Source: JABDJL01 sp963664065 (GTDB lineage: Bacteria > Pseudomonadota > Gammaproteobacteria > Xanthomonadales > SZUA-36). Taken from it: a DNA stretch of 64,000 nt. Numbering within the stretch: the first letter of the stretch is position 1; each line of letters opens with the position of its first letter. A program made the translations under genes and the position numbers. The stretch covers positions 1,984,001 through 2,048,000 of the forward strand of contig OY760942.1 of NCBI GenBank assembly GCA_963664065.1, read 5' to 3'. The notes under the pieces were generated by a model. The model did not search any database, was not told the origin of the DNA, and saw only the letters and a program-made list of their open reading frames with translations. Below are positions 8,814 through 17,667 of this stretch, one piece after another.

Positions 8814-9413
8814 CCAGGTCAGGATGGCCCATCCGGTCCATTGAATTATTTCACCCAGGTAATGGGGACTGCTAACCCAGCGAAACATGCCGCCATGTGG
8901 AATTGAATAAGCTTTCTCTCCCGGTTTACGCAGCTTGCGGATCACAAGGTCTGAATGGCTATGCACTACAAATCCAGTCAAAAAGACAGCCACTCCTACC
9001 CAGAAATGAGATTTTGACCAGGGCCCTGCGCCGCTTGCATTTTGAATCAATGCTTCGCTGTTGTTATATCCGTTCAGACAATTGAACGCGATCGCAAACA
9101 ATACCAGTATCGCCGGAAAAGTTTTGCCGGATGGGCGCATCAGTAACGGGAAAAGGAATGTCCGGTAGCTGTAATGAAAAAGCCAGAATGCCAGCGGAAC
9201 CAGTGCATTGAGACTCGTTCCGAAAGGTGCCGTTAGCACCAACCATGAAATGACGAGAACAGCCGGCAGTTCCATCAGAAACCATGCGAAACGGTTGGGC
9301 AGATTTGGCCCCCAACCGGGTTTATAATGCCGACCATAGGGGGCTGTTACCAAAAGCAGGCTGAGAAACACGACCGGGCAAAGTGCAAATTGAATCAGCA
9401 GCGGCGTTGACAT
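8676..9413 (-). CDS. steroid 5-alpha-reductase / DUF1295-like integral membrane protein
   Basis: About 245 residues from the ATG at 9413 (a GTG at 9443 is an alternative). It has several transmembrane helices, and its first 30 residues already show the family's TAPYGRH motif. The C-terminal NADPH-binding region is well preserved: IPHGGMFRWVSSPHYLGEIIQW followed by WYRGQFPGFPSERKILIPG. Family members reduce steroid or polyprenol double bonds or methylate membrane substrates. The specific substrate here is unknown. The 3' end overlaps the DUF2891 gene tail to tail by 138 bases. Confidence 0.8.
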   Translation of the reverse strand: MSTPLLIQFALCPVVFLSLLLVTAPYGRHYKPGWGPNLPNRFAWFLMELPAVLVISWLVLTAPFGTSLNALVPLAFWLFHYSYRTFLFPLLMRPSGKTFPAILVLFAIAFNCLNGYNNSEALIQNASGAGPWSKSHFWVGVAVFLTGFVVHSHSDLVIRKLRKPGEKAYSIPHGGMFRWVSSPHYLGEIIQWTGWAILTWSLAGLAFALFTFCNLAPRAISNQAWYRGQFPGFPSERKILIPGIY

Positions 9414-9471
9414 ACGGCCATGATGCCAGAATGGGCTTGCCACTGGAATTGTCTCGATTGAGGAATAATTA

Positions 9472-10215
9472 ATGGAACTGTTTTTCAGAAAACTTCATCG
9501 TTGGTTGGGGCTTTTGATGGCTCTTCAAATTATTGCGTGGATGTCCAGTGGCCTGTACTTCGCCATCTTCCCGATTGAAACAATCCGGGGTGAACACCTT
9601 GTTACCGACCCTGCAGCCCTCAATACATCGGGCATGGAAAATTTGATATCTCCTGCTGTGGCCTGGTCAGCTGTTTCTGATCTAATGTCAGAGGGCAACA
9701 CACTTAAAGAATTGAGTTTGTATGAGAGCATTGGGCAAACCTGGTACCGGATTTCCGGCGACAGCAACGATAAAGTATTTACCCGCCTGGTTAATGCACA
9801 TACCGGCGGAGTTATGAAGTTTATCGACGAAGCAACTGCGGTTCGCATTGCAACAGAGGCATTGAATGTTCAGGGCAACGTCAATTCGGTTGAAATGATC
9901 ACGGAAGAGAGCAAGGGCAGTGAATACCGCGGACGTTCTCTGCCCTTGTGGCGCGTCAGTTTCTCTGAACCTGAATTCCTGAATTTGTATATCGATGGAT
10001 GGACGGGTGAGGTTGTTGCCCGCCGAACAACACGTTGGCGGATATTCGATTTCTTCTGGATGTTGCACATAATGGACTTCGATGATCGTGATGATTTCAA
10101 CACATCGTTGCTACAGGTTGCTGCTGCGCTTGGATTACTGGTCGCGCTTTCGGGTTTGGTCTTCTGGACAATGACCACGAGCCTGTTTCGATCGCGCAAG
10201 TCAAAACATGCGTGA
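9472..10215 (+). CDS. PepSY-domain membrane protein
   Basis: 247 residues. There is an N-terminal transmembrane helix preceded by RKLHRWLG (typical of PepSY-TM proteins), a periplasmic region with two PepSY-like repeats (one around DEATAVRIATEALN, one ending LYIDGWTGEVV) and a C-terminal helix (LLQVAAALGLLVALSGLVFW). PepSY-TM proteins are often linked to iron or haem reduction at the inner membrane; no cofactor-binding motif beyond scattered His is obvious. It is divergent from the reductase-like gene, with 58 bases between starts. Confidence 0.75.
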   Translation: MELFFRKLHRWLGLLMALQIIAWMSSGLYFAIFPIETIRGEHLVTDPAALNTSGMENLISPAVAWSAVSDLMSEGNTLKELSLYESIGQTWYRISGDSNDKVFTRLVNAHTGGVMKFIDEATAVRIATEALNVQGNVNSVEMITEESKGSEYRGRSLPLWRVSFSEPEFLNLYIDGWTGEVVARRTTRWRIFDFFWMLHIMDFDDRDDFNTSLLQVAAALGLLVALSGLVFWTMTTSLFRSRKSKHA

Positions 10216-10279
10216 TTCATTTCGACTATCGCCATGCTGATGCTCTCGGGCCTGCACGATCACCGGATCGCCGTGATCA

Positions 10280-10870
10280 ATGATGCGAAGACCTGAACTT
10301 CCGGCTGGATTTCAATACATTCCCGGTTTTCTTTCACCAGGGGAGGCTAAAAGCCTGTTTACCGTTTTGTGGCGGGAATTGTGCTGGAAGAGCCATGAAA
10401 TCACGTTGTTTGGTAAAAAGGTGAAACAGCCTCGGCTCTCAGCCTGGTGCAGCGATCCTGGCATAAACTACCAATACAGTGGTTTGAATTTGTCTCCGAC
10501 ACCATGGCACCCGGGACTGGATTTGCTGCGGGGCCAGATTGAAAAGTTCGTTGATTGCAGGTTTAACTCCGTATTGGTCAATGCTTACAGACACGGTCAG
10601 GATTCAATGGGGTGGCATTCGGATGATGAGCGCGAGTTGGGTAGTGATCCGGTTATTGCCTCAGTCAGTCTCGGCACGGAGAGACGATTTCTCATTCGGC
10701 CGCAAGGCGGGGGTATTTCCTCAGGCATTGATCTGGAACATGGAGGCCTGTTACTCATGAATGGGAACAGTCAGCGAAACTGGCAGCATTGCGTACCAAA
10801 AACCAGGAAGCAGAAGGAGCTAAGACTTAATCTGACTTTTCGGCTAGTCCATACCAGCAGTAGCTCATAG
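10280..10870 (+). CDS. AlkB-like 2-oxoglutarate/Fe(II) dioxygenase
   Basis: 196 residues, the size of the short AlkB homologues. AlkB enzymes oxidatively remove alkyl groups from DNA or RNA bases. The iron ligands are visible: H-x-D in MGWHSDDE (about 112-119) and the distal His in NWQHCVPK (about 170), followed by the 2-oxoglutarate Arg in ELRLNLTFR. NAYRHGQDSMGWHSDDE is the ALKBH2/3-like signature. Met codons at 10280 and 10283 are both possible. It is monocistronic and convergent with dxs. Confidence 0.88.
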   Translation: MMRRPELPAGFQYIPGFLSPGEAKSLFTVLWRELCWKSHEITLFGKKVKQPRLSAWCSDPGINYQYSGLNLSPTPWHPGLDLLRGQIEKFVDCRFNSVLVNAYRHGQDSMGWHSDDERELGSDPVIASVSLGTERRFLIRPQGGGISSGIDLEHGGLLLMNGNSQRNWQHCVPKTRKQKELRLNLTFRLVHTSSSS

Positions 10871-10879
10871 CTTGGTCCG

Positions 10880-12787
10880 TCATGCCTTGTTTTGGACCAG
10901 GTTAGGGCGGGTGGGTCCAGCCATACCAAGCGATTGTGCCCTGGTCATTATCTGGTCGAGGACGCCATCAGAATCAAGCCCTGCTGCAGTCAAACAATCT
11001 TCCCGGGAACCGTGCTCAATAAACCGGTCAGGAATTCCGATATTCAGAACCGGTGCAACAATCCCCGATGCTGTGAGAGCTTCATTCACAGCACTGCCAG
11101 CTCCGCCAGCGATTGCATTTTCCTCGACCGTCACCAGCAAGTCATGGGATTCGCTCAGATCTTTTACCAATTTAAAATCAAGCGGTTTAATAAAACGCAT
11201 ATTGATCAATGTCGCATCCAGTTTGGCAGCGATATCCACGCAGGTGTGCGCCATGCTTCCAAAGGCGAGAATGGCGATGCCAGAGCCTTTAAACAGAACT
11301 TCACCTTTACCAAGGGGAATTTCTGTCATTTGTGAGTCGACCTTAACGCCCGGCCCTGTGCCTCTGGGATAACGCACCGCAGCCGGCCCCTGGTGCCGGA
11401 AACCGGTGTATAGCATTTGACGGCACTCGTCTTCGTTCGAAGGCGCCATGATGACCATGTTGGGAATACAACGCAGATAACTCAGGTCAAAATTTCCGGC
11501 ATGGGTGGGGCCGTCCGGACCCACCAGTCCTGCCCGGTCAATGGCAAACAGTACTGGCAAATTCTGTACTGCCACATCATGGATTAGCTGGTCATATGCG
11601 CGTTGCAAAAAAGTACTGTAAATGGCTACTACCGGGTGAATACCTTCACAAGCCATGCCTGCTGCCAGGGTAACTGAATGCTGCTCCGCAATTCCAACAT
11701 CGAAATACCGGTCCGGGAATTTTTGTTCGAATTCGACCAGCCCGGATCCTTCACGCATTGCCGGTGTGATTGCCGTTATCTTGTCATCGGAAGCTGCCAT
11801 ATCACACATCCACCTTCCAAAAACCGTGGTATAGCTAGGACTGCCAGTTCCCTTCTTTTTGACAACGCCTTTGTCCCGGTCGAATGGTGAAACAGCGTGA
11901 TAGGTCAGGGGATCGGCTTCCGCCGGTGCATACCCTTTCCCTTTCGTGGTAATAATGTGAAGGAGATTAGGCCCTGCGACTGATTGTGTGGTCCTGATTG
12001 TCCTGATGAGTGTTGGTAGGTCATGCCCATCGATCGGACCCAGGTAATTGAAACCCAGTTCCTCGAACAGCGTACTGGGCATGACCATCCCTTTGACATG
12101 TTCTTCCCAGCGGCTCATAAAGCGCCAGGTGCGTGAATCACGATGCATCAGTCGCTTACTACGCTCGCGAATGCCGGTAACTGTCGGGCCGCTCATCAGG
12201 CGGCCAAGCATCTTGGTCATGGCACCGACATTGGGTGATATGGACATCTGATTTTCGTTGAGAATTACAAGCAGGTTCGGGTCCAGATCTCCGCCATGAT
12301 TCAATGCTTCAAAGGCCATTCCAGCCGTCATTGCGCCATCACCAATAACTGCAACGACCTGCTTGCTGTCATCATTCAATGCAGATGCCAAAGACATACC
12401 CAGCGCTGCGCTGATTGAAGTAGAGGAATGACCGACGCCAAAAGTGTCATATTCGCTTTCTGTCCGCCTGGGAAAGGGCGCCAGTCCACCGGTTTTCTTG
12501 ATCGTGGTGATTGCCTCTTTACGGCCGGTCAAAATTTTGTGGGGGTAGGCCTGGTGACCCACATCCCAGACAATCCGGTCAACAGGAGTGTTATAGAGGT
12601 AGTGCAGTGCGATGGTCAGCTCTACACAGCCGAGCCCGGCTCCAAAATGCCCGCCACTGCTTGAGACAGCATCCATCAGATAATTTCGTAGCTCCTCGGC
12701 GACCTGCGGCAACGCGTGTTCATTCATCGACCTGAGGTCCGATGGCACGCTGATCTGGTTCAAAAGTGGGTAATTGTCATTCTGCAT
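10880..12787 (-). CDS. dxs: 1-deoxy-D-xylulose-5-phosphate synthase
   Basis: 635 residues, full length. It condenses pyruvate with glyceraldehyde-3-phosphate using thiamine diphosphate, the first step of the MEP isoprenoid pathway. The TPP motif GDGAMTAGMAFEALNHGG...NENQMSISPN sits around residues 150-185, the transketolase central domain contains DVGIAEQHSVTLAAGMA, and the C-terminal domain is complete. It follows ispA in the same direction, as in most gammaproteobacteria, but a MITE now separates them. Confidence 0.96.
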   Translation of the reverse strand: MQNDNYPLLNQISVPSDLRSMNEHALPQVAEELRNYLMDAVSSSGGHFGAGLGCVELTIALHYLYNTPVDRIVWDVGHQAYPHKILTGRKEAITTIKKTGGLAPFPRRTESEYDTFGVGHSSTSISAALGMSLASALNDDSKQVVAVIGDGAMTAGMAFEALNHGGDLDPNLLVILNENQMSISPNVGAMTKMLGRLMSGPTVTGIRERSKRLMHRDSRTWRFMSRWEEHVKGMVMPSTLFEELGFNYLGPIDGHDLPTLIRTIRTTQSVAGPNLLHIITTKGKGYAPAEADPLTYHAVSPFDRDKGVVKKKGTGSPSYTTVFGRWMCDMAASDDKITAITPAMREGSGLVEFEQKFPDRYFDVGIAEQHSVTLAAGMACEGIHPVVAIYSTFLQRAYDQLIHDVAVQNLPVLFAIDRAGLVGPDGPTHAGNFDLSYLRCIPNMVIMAPSNEDECRQMLYTGFRHQGPAAVRYPRGTGPGVKVDSQMTEIPLGKGEVLFKGSGIAILAFGSMAHTCVDIAAKLDATLINMRFIKPLDFKLVKDLSESHDLLVTVEENAIAGGAGSAVNEALTASGIVAPVLNIGIPDRFIEHGSREDCLTAAGLDSDGVLDQIMTRAQSLGMAGPTRPNLVQNKA

Positions 12788-12813
12788 ATTGGTATTTTAA
12801 CCGCCCCGGAGGT

Positions 12814-13083
12814 CTAGTGTCCTGTCCCGCAAATAAGTGTCATTTCAGCGCGACAAGAAGCGCTCAGGCGCTAGACGCGCCGAGGAGTAATAGCCGTAGC
12901 TATTGCGACGAGGGGCAACACCGCGAATGGGCGCTTATTGTCGCGCCCTGCCAGAGCCTTACAACGGGCCCACTGCAGCGTTGCAGCCCTTGGCAAGGGC
13001 ACGCCATTCCCAGCGGACTGCGCCTTGCATTGGACCCATTGTGGAGCTCTGAAACGGCACTTATTTGCGGGCCAGGACACTAG
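12814..13083 (+). mobile_element. MITE with long terminal inverted repeats and CTAG target duplication
   Basis: A 270-bp non-coding element. The left end CTAGTGTCCTGTCCCGCAAA... and the reverse complement of the right end agree at about 32 of 35 positions; both continue AATAAGTG then TTTCAG. CTAG borders both ends and is read as the duplicated target. The interior is palindrome-rich and has no open frame that looks real. The right end lies exactly on the ispA stop codon, whose TAG is the last three bases of CTAG read from the minus strand. No matching transposase is in the window, so it would have been mobilised in trans. Confidence 0.8.
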
Positions 13084-13970
13084 TTGTCCCTATCGATTGC
13101 AAAAGATGCCAGCCATGAGAGTGCGCTGCAGTCTCCTGGAAACCCATCCAGTTCGGCGAGTGCACGGTCTTTCAATTTGTTGGCCTGTTTGCGGGAAGCT
13201 TCAAGGCCCAGTACGCCCGGATATGTCGGTTTTTTCGCGTCGGCATCTTTTTGAGTAGATTTGCCGGTTTTTTCTTTGCTGCCGGTTACATCCAGAATAT
13301 CGTCGTGTATTTGAAAAGCAAGACCGACACATTCGCCATACTCTTCAAGTTTAGTCGTTAATTCGGCGTTAGCACCGGCGAAATGCGCAACGGAGGTGGC
13401 AGAAACCTTGATAAGTGCTCCGGTTTTTAGCCGGTGCATGTTGCTTAGTTGCAGATGTGAAATTTTTTGTCCAACGGCTGCCAGGTCCAGGATCTGGCCT
13501 CCCGCCATACCAGAACAACCACAGGCGTTGGCGATGTCCTGGAAAATTCTGAGCTGCTTGCGGGGCTCGTCCGAAAGCGCGGGATCGCCGGCTAGAATTT
13601 CAAATGCTAGTGCCTGTAACGCGTCTCCTGCGAGGATCGCGGTGGCTTCATCAAAGGCCCGATGACAGGTTGGCCGTCCACGTCGAAGATCATCGTCATC
13701 CATTGCAGGTAAATCGTCATGTATCAGCGAGTATGTGTGGATGATTTCAATGGCACAGGCAACGCTATCCAACTTTCTGAAATCCATGTCCAGTGCTTCG
13801 CAGGTCGCATAAACCAGCATGGGTCGCATACGCTTGCCGCCGACGAGTACAGAGTAGCTCATCGCCCGCTGGAGCAAATCCGGTGTTCCTTTGATCGACT
13901 TTAGGGACTGGGCGAGTTTAGTTTCAAACCTCACCGCCCATTGACGGATGCGCTCCTTTGTTTCAATCAT
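13080..13970 (-). CDS. ispA: (2E,6E)-farnesyl diphosphate synthase
   Basis: 296 residues from the ATG at 13970, which overlaps the xseB stop by eight bases; an upstream in-frame Met at 14024 would add unrelated residues. It makes farnesyl diphosphate from IPP and DMAPP. The first Asp-rich motif DDLPAMDDDD follows SLIHD, and the second is QIHDDILDVTG; GGKRMRP (IPP site) is near residue 45. The C-terminus ends ...FAIDRDN with a TAG stop supplied by the CTAG at the MITE edge. Operon: xseB-ispA-dxs. Confidence 0.94.
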   Translation of the reverse strand: MIETKERIRQWAVRFETKLAQSLKSIKGTPDLLQRAMSYSVLVGGKRMRPMLVYATCEALDMDFRKLDSVACAIEIIHTYSLIHDDLPAMDDDDLRRGRPTCHRAFDEATAILAGDALQALAFEILAGDPALSDEPRKQLRIFQDIANACGCSGMAGGQILDLAAVGQKISHLQLSNMHRLKTGALIKVSATSVAHFAGANAELTTKLEEYGECVGLAFQIHDDILDVTGSKEKTGKSTQKDADAKKPTYPGVLGLEASRKQANKLKDRALAELDGFPGDCSALSWLASFAIDRDN

Positions 13971-14202
13971 GGGGTTCGAACGGCTCTGCTGAGTCCTCGT
14001 CCTCGGGATCGAGCAATTTCTCAACAGATTGTTGTGCCTGGTTCAGTACAGCCTGGCAACGGCGGGTCAGTTCCACGCCACGTTTGAAATTTGCCAGTGA
14101 TTCATCAAGCGCCAACTCACCAGATTCAAGTTTTTCAACGAGGGCTTCAAGTTCAGCCAGTGATTTTTCGAAGTTCGGAAGCTTGTCTGTTTTGGTGTTC
14201 AT
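13963..14202 (-). CDS. xseB: exodeoxyribonuclease VII small subunit
   Basis: 79 residues, the usual size. XseB multimers wrap XseA to form exonuclease VII, which degrades single-stranded DNA. The conserved core FEKSLAELEALVEKLESGELALDESLANFKRGVELTRRCQ is present at residues about 10-50 (two-helix hairpin). Its stop overlaps the ispA start. xseA is not in the window, which is common. Confidence 0.93.
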   Translation of the reverse strand: MNTKTDKLPNFEKSLAELEALVEKLESGELALDESLANFKRGVELTRRCQAVLNQAQQSVEKLLDPEDEDSAEPFEPHD

Positions 14203-14239
14203 GTTGATAGCCCCTGGCGTGGTGTTACGGATAACGTGT

Positions 14240-14338
14240 ACGTATCATTGTGACGAGTAGCCGTTAGTTGCAAGGCGCGTCTCGCCGGGAATGGCATGTC
14301 CTTTCCAAGAGCACACTAGATAGGCGGACGGACACTAA
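14240..14338 (+). mobile_element. decayed second copy of the CTAG MITE
   Basis: The stretch between xseB and tilS reuses the vocabulary of the intact MITE at 12814: GACGAG...TAGCCGT, GCAAGGCGC, CGGGAATGGC, CCTTTCCAAG, and a terminal GGACACTA. On the minus strand the tilS gene ends AGT TAG TGTCC, exactly as ispA ends TAG TGTCC. The left boundary cannot be placed with confidence and the inverted repeat on that side is lost. Confidence 0.55.
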
Positions 14339-15717
14339 CTCACGGCTTCGGAATGGTCAACCGTTGCAGGTCCGCATTGACTGTGAACATGCCTTAACAG
14401 CGGATCTGAGGGTTGCCAGGAAAGCCTTGAATTCCATTCGTCCAGCCAGTCCTGCAACTGCTGACTGATAACCAGATCACCTACGGCCAGCAAGCTCTCC
14501 GGGCCATGTAGTAATGGAATGGAAGGACGTAACCAGGGAGGAATCCCGGCCACCCGCAAAATGTCTTTGAGGTCCTTGTTTTGGCCGTTTTTTGAAACCA
14601 GAATTTTTTCACCACCGAGTCTTCTGTTTACGGTGAGCTGCTTCGGCCAATCATCAGCGCTGTACGGGATATCGAGCGTACCTAACCCCCTGCCAAGGGC
14701 AAGCGGGCCGGGTTCTGACCACTTCAACTCCGGACAGTGGCAGATAGTGGATTCTGTTTGCAGCCAAAGACTATCCTGGAAAAGTTGCATGACCCACCCG
14801 TGCCAAGAGATCTTGACCTGATTCCCTGCTGATGCACGGCCGCACTGATTTCGAAGTTCTTCCAATTGCCTTGCGGGCAGCGAAGCTGCATTGTTGTTAC
14901 GTAACCAATGTCGCAACAATAAAGAAAATGCCGGATCTGCCAAGCTCAAATTTTTGAGGCTTAGTATTTGCGGGTGTAATAGGTGTCCGGTCAGCTCCTG
15001 TTCTGCCCATGTCGCCAAAGTTGAGCTGGCCTGACGGCAAAGGCCAGAGCTTCTGGCGATGCGCTCAGACACGCCTGGCCATCTATCCGAAAGCAAGGGA
15101 AGCAGGCTTTTTCGCACAAAATTACGGTCAAATGCCTGGTCATCATTGCTAGGGTCTTCCAGCCAGTTTTTCTGGTGCAAATCCAGGTATTGCCGAAGAG
15201 ATTCCATAGGGAAATCCAGCAGGGGTCTGACCAGCAGACCATTTCCAATCCGCCGGGATTCTGGCATTCCCGCCAGTCCGTCAACTCCGCTTCCACGGAC
15301 AAGGTTTAGCAAAAGAGTTTCAGCCTGATCGTCCTGGTGGTGTGCGGTCAGAAAAAATTCACCCACGCCCAGTATGTTTTCCACCGCCTTGTATCGAACA
15401 AGCCGGGCTTCGGCTTCAATTCCTGCTCCGGATGCTCTGTTTACGGACAGGCGTTTCGCCCTGAATTCAATTCCAAGTTCATCACAAAGAAATTCGCAAT
15501 GCTTCTGCCAGGAATCAGAATCGATGTGCAGGCCATGATTGAAGTGTAAAACTTTGATTTTTGCTTGAAGGCGAGGCTTTAGTTCATGCAGCGCACACAA
15601 TAGCGCTGTGGAGTCCGCACCTCCGCTAAAGCCTACCCAATATACCGGGCTATTCGGGTGGCGCTGCAGAACGGCTAGCAACCGTTCAGAGTCAAACGGT
15701 GTGGACCTTTGCGTCAT
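14335..15717 (-). CDS. tilS: tRNA(Ile)-lysidine synthase
   Basis: 460 residues, within the normal range. It attaches lysine to C34 of the CAU-anticodon tRNA-Ile using ATP, changing its specificity from Met to Ile codons. The PP-loop SGGADST lies at about residues 30-36. NHGLHIDS, HHQDDQAETLLLNLVRGSG and GLAGMPESR follow in the N-terminal ATPase domain, with TilS substrate-binding and C-terminal domains after them. Its stop codon coincides with the end of a decayed MITE. It is probably co-transcribed with accA. Confidence 0.94.
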   Translation of the reverse strand: MTQRSTPFDSERLLAVLQRHPNSPVYWVGFSGGADSTALLCALHELKPRLQAKIKVLHFNHGLHIDSDSWQKHCEFLCDELGIEFRAKRLSVNRASGAGIEAEARLVRYKAVENILGVGEFFLTAHHQDDQAETLLLNLVRGSGVDGLAGMPESRRIGNGLLVRPLLDFPMESLRQYLDLHQKNWLEDPSNDDQAFDRNFVRKSLLPLLSDRWPGVSERIARSSGLCRQASSTLATWAEQELTGHLLHPQILSLKNLSLADPAFSLLLRHWLRNNNAASLPARQLEELRNQCGRASAGNQVKISWHGWVMQLFQDSLWLQTESTICHCPELKWSEPGPLALGRGLGTLDIPYSADDWPKQLTVNRRLGGEKILVSKNGQNKDLKDILRVAGIPPWLRPSIPLLHGPESLLAVGDLVISQQLQDWLDEWNSRLSWQPSDPLLRHVHSQCGPATVDHSEAVS

Positions 15718-15731
15718 CGAGATTTCCGGTT

Positions 15732-16688
15732 TCAGTCCTTGTATACGCCGTAGGACAAAAGTTTTTGAAGTCGTTTCTCTAGCAGCGTATCGATGGTTAG
15801 TTTGTCGAGTTCTTCAAGCTGCTGTTCAAGACAGTCGCCAATACTGGCAGCAACAAGCTCAGGATCCTTGTGTGCTCCACCTAATGGCTCTGGAATCACT
15901 TTGTCTACCAATCCCAATTGTAAAAGCCTGTCAGAAGTAATCCCCAGGGCAGTGGCGGCCTCTTCTGCATTTGCAGCATCTTTCCAAAGAATAGAAGCGC
16001 AGCCTTCCGGGGAAATGACAGAGTAGGTGCTGTATTGCAACATATTGACTCGGTCCCCCACCCCGATTGCCAGCGCACCGCCCGAACCACCTTCGCCGAT
16101 GATGCAGCAGATGATTGGGGTAGGAAGTCTCGCCATGCTTTCAAGGTTTCGCGCGATTGCTTCGGATTGCCCCCGTTCTTCTGCGCCGACACCCGGGTAA
16201 GCACCAGGGGTATCAATAAAAGTCAGTATTGGCAGGCTGAACCTGGCAGCCATCTTCATTAGCCGCAGGGCTTTTCGATAACCTTCGGGCCGGGGCATTC
16301 CAAAATTTCTGAAAACCTTGGCTTTCGTATCGCGACCCTTTTGTTGACCAATGATCATCACCGCGCGGTCTCTGAACTTAGCCAGGCCCCCGACTATTGC
16401 GTGGTCATCAGCAAAAGTGCGGTCGCCGTGTAATTCATGAAATTCGTCAAACAGCAGATCTACATAGTCAAGGGTATAGGGCCTTAAAGGATGACGGCTG
16501 AGTTTTGATACCTGCCACGGAGTGAGATCGCTAAAAATCGTAGCGATTTTTTGTCGCATTTTTGCCTGCAGGCGGTGAATTTCTTCATCCAGATTCAAGG
16601 CATTGTCTGAGCCTACATTGCGTAGTTCATCAATTTTCGCCTGCAATTCGGCGATCGGCTGCTCAAAATCAAGATAATTTGGATTCAT
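15732..16688 (-). CDS. accA: acetyl-CoA carboxylase carboxyltransferase subunit alpha
   Basis: 318 residues, full length. With AccD it transfers the carboxyl group from biotin to acetyl-CoA, the first step of fatty acid synthesis. The N-terminal LDFEQPIAELQAKIDELR coiled coil, the crotonase-fold segment IDTPGAYPGVGAEERGQSEAIA and the EGGSGGALAIGVGD oxyanion region are all present. It lies upstream of tilS with a 14-bp gap. Confidence 0.96.
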   Translation of the reverse strand: MNPNYLDFEQPIAELQAKIDELRNVGSDNALNLDEEIHRLQAKMRQKIATIFSDLTPWQVSKLSRHPLRPYTLDYVDLLFDEFHELHGDRTFADDHAIVGGLAKFRDRAVMIIGQQKGRDTKAKVFRNFGMPRPEGYRKALRLMKMAARFSLPILTFIDTPGAYPGVGAEERGQSEAIARNLESMARLPTPIICCIIGEGGSGGALAIGVGDRVNMLQYSTYSVISPEGCASILWKDAANAEEAATALGITSDRLLQLGLVDKVIPEPLGGAHKDPELVAASIGDCLEQQLEELDKLTIDTLLEKRLQKLLSYGVYKD

Positions 16689-16726
16689 CGTGACAGTTCT
16701 TGGTCAGGTGCATACAGTATAACGGC

Positions 16727-17617
16727 TCAGAGTTGAAACCCGCCAACTCCGTCCAGGGAAATTGTCTTCCGGGCTGGCACGCGTTCAATATTCCAGTGTT
16801 CAATCGCCCAAATCCAAAGCCTCTCAAAGCGCATTCCGGGCGGTGGCCGGTGGCCGAGAAATTCAAGCGCTTTTGAAATCGCTTTGACCGGATCAAGTTG
16901 AGATACGGGATCTGAATTAAATCGTTTTCCGAGTTTCAAACCTCCCTTAGTGGCTACAGGGAGATGGATATAAGCGGGTGTAGGAAGATTGAGTAATTGT
17001 TGCAGGTAAATTTGCCGGCAAGTGGAATCCAGTAAATCAGCGCCCCGGACCACCTCGCTGATGCCTTGTAGTGCGTCATCTAACACTACGGCAAGTTGAT
17101 AGGCCGGTAGTTTGTCCGATCGCCATATCACAAAATCACCACAATCCTTGTTCAGATTCTCTTGAACCTGTCCTTGCAAGCCATCGTTGAAATTAATGCT
17201 CTTGCTGGTGGTTTTGACCCGAACGCACAACGGCATTGAAGGATCTCTCACCTTCCGCCTGCAAGTGCCGGGATATACCCCACTGCCTGGAAGCGATTTT
17301 CTGCTGCAACTGCATTTAAAAGCCAGGTTTGATTTAATTAATGATTGTCGGGCTGAACGATATTTCTTGATTTGGGAACTCTGGTGCAGTACTGGTTCAT
17401 CCGGTTCCATCCCGAATCTTTTGAGATCCAGCAAAATTCGATCAGCACTTCCGTCGACTTCCCTTGGGGGATCGATATCTTCAATTCGTACCAGCCATTT
17501 ACCACCCTTGCACCTGGCCTGTAAAAAACTGGCCACCGCTGCAATCAGTGACCCAAAATGTAAATCACCGGTCGGCGATGGTGCGAACCTGCCAATGTAG
17601 GAAGCTGATTCGGTCAT
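16727..17617 (-). CDS. gluQ: glutamyl-Q tRNA(Asp) synthetase
   Basis: 296 residues, the truncated GluRS-like size of GluQRS, which glutamylates queuosine at position 34 of tRNA-Asp. The class I HIGH motif appears as LHFGSL (residues about 19-24), the KMSKS equivalent as LKLGKR (about 232-237), and the zinc site includes CSCSRK and a later CRRK. The absence of an anticodon-binding domain separates it from gltX. It is upstream of accA on the same strand. Confidence 0.9.
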   Translation of the reverse strand: MTESASYIGRFAPSPTGDLHFGSLIAAVASFLQARCKGGKWLVRIEDIDPPREVDGSADRILLDLKRFGMEPDEPVLHQSSQIKKYRSARQSLIKSNLAFKCSCSRKSLPGSGVYPGTCRRKVRDPSMPLCVRVKTTSKSINFNDGLQGQVQENLNKDCGDFVIWRSDKLPAYQLAVVLDDALQGISEVVRGADLLDSTCRQIYLQQLLNLPTPAYIHLPVATKGGLKLGKRFNSDPVSQLDPVKAISKALEFLGHRPPPGMRFERLWIWAIEHWNIERVPARKTISLDGVGGFQL

Positions 17618-17667
17618 TAATTAATTCGATTCGCAGGTTCTCGCCCGGTATCCGAATGCAAGCTGAA

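Noticed and set aside
12766..13258. ORFs of about 105 codons inside and around the MITE
   Set aside because: Frames run through terminal inverted repeats and antisense ispA, without homology or start signals.
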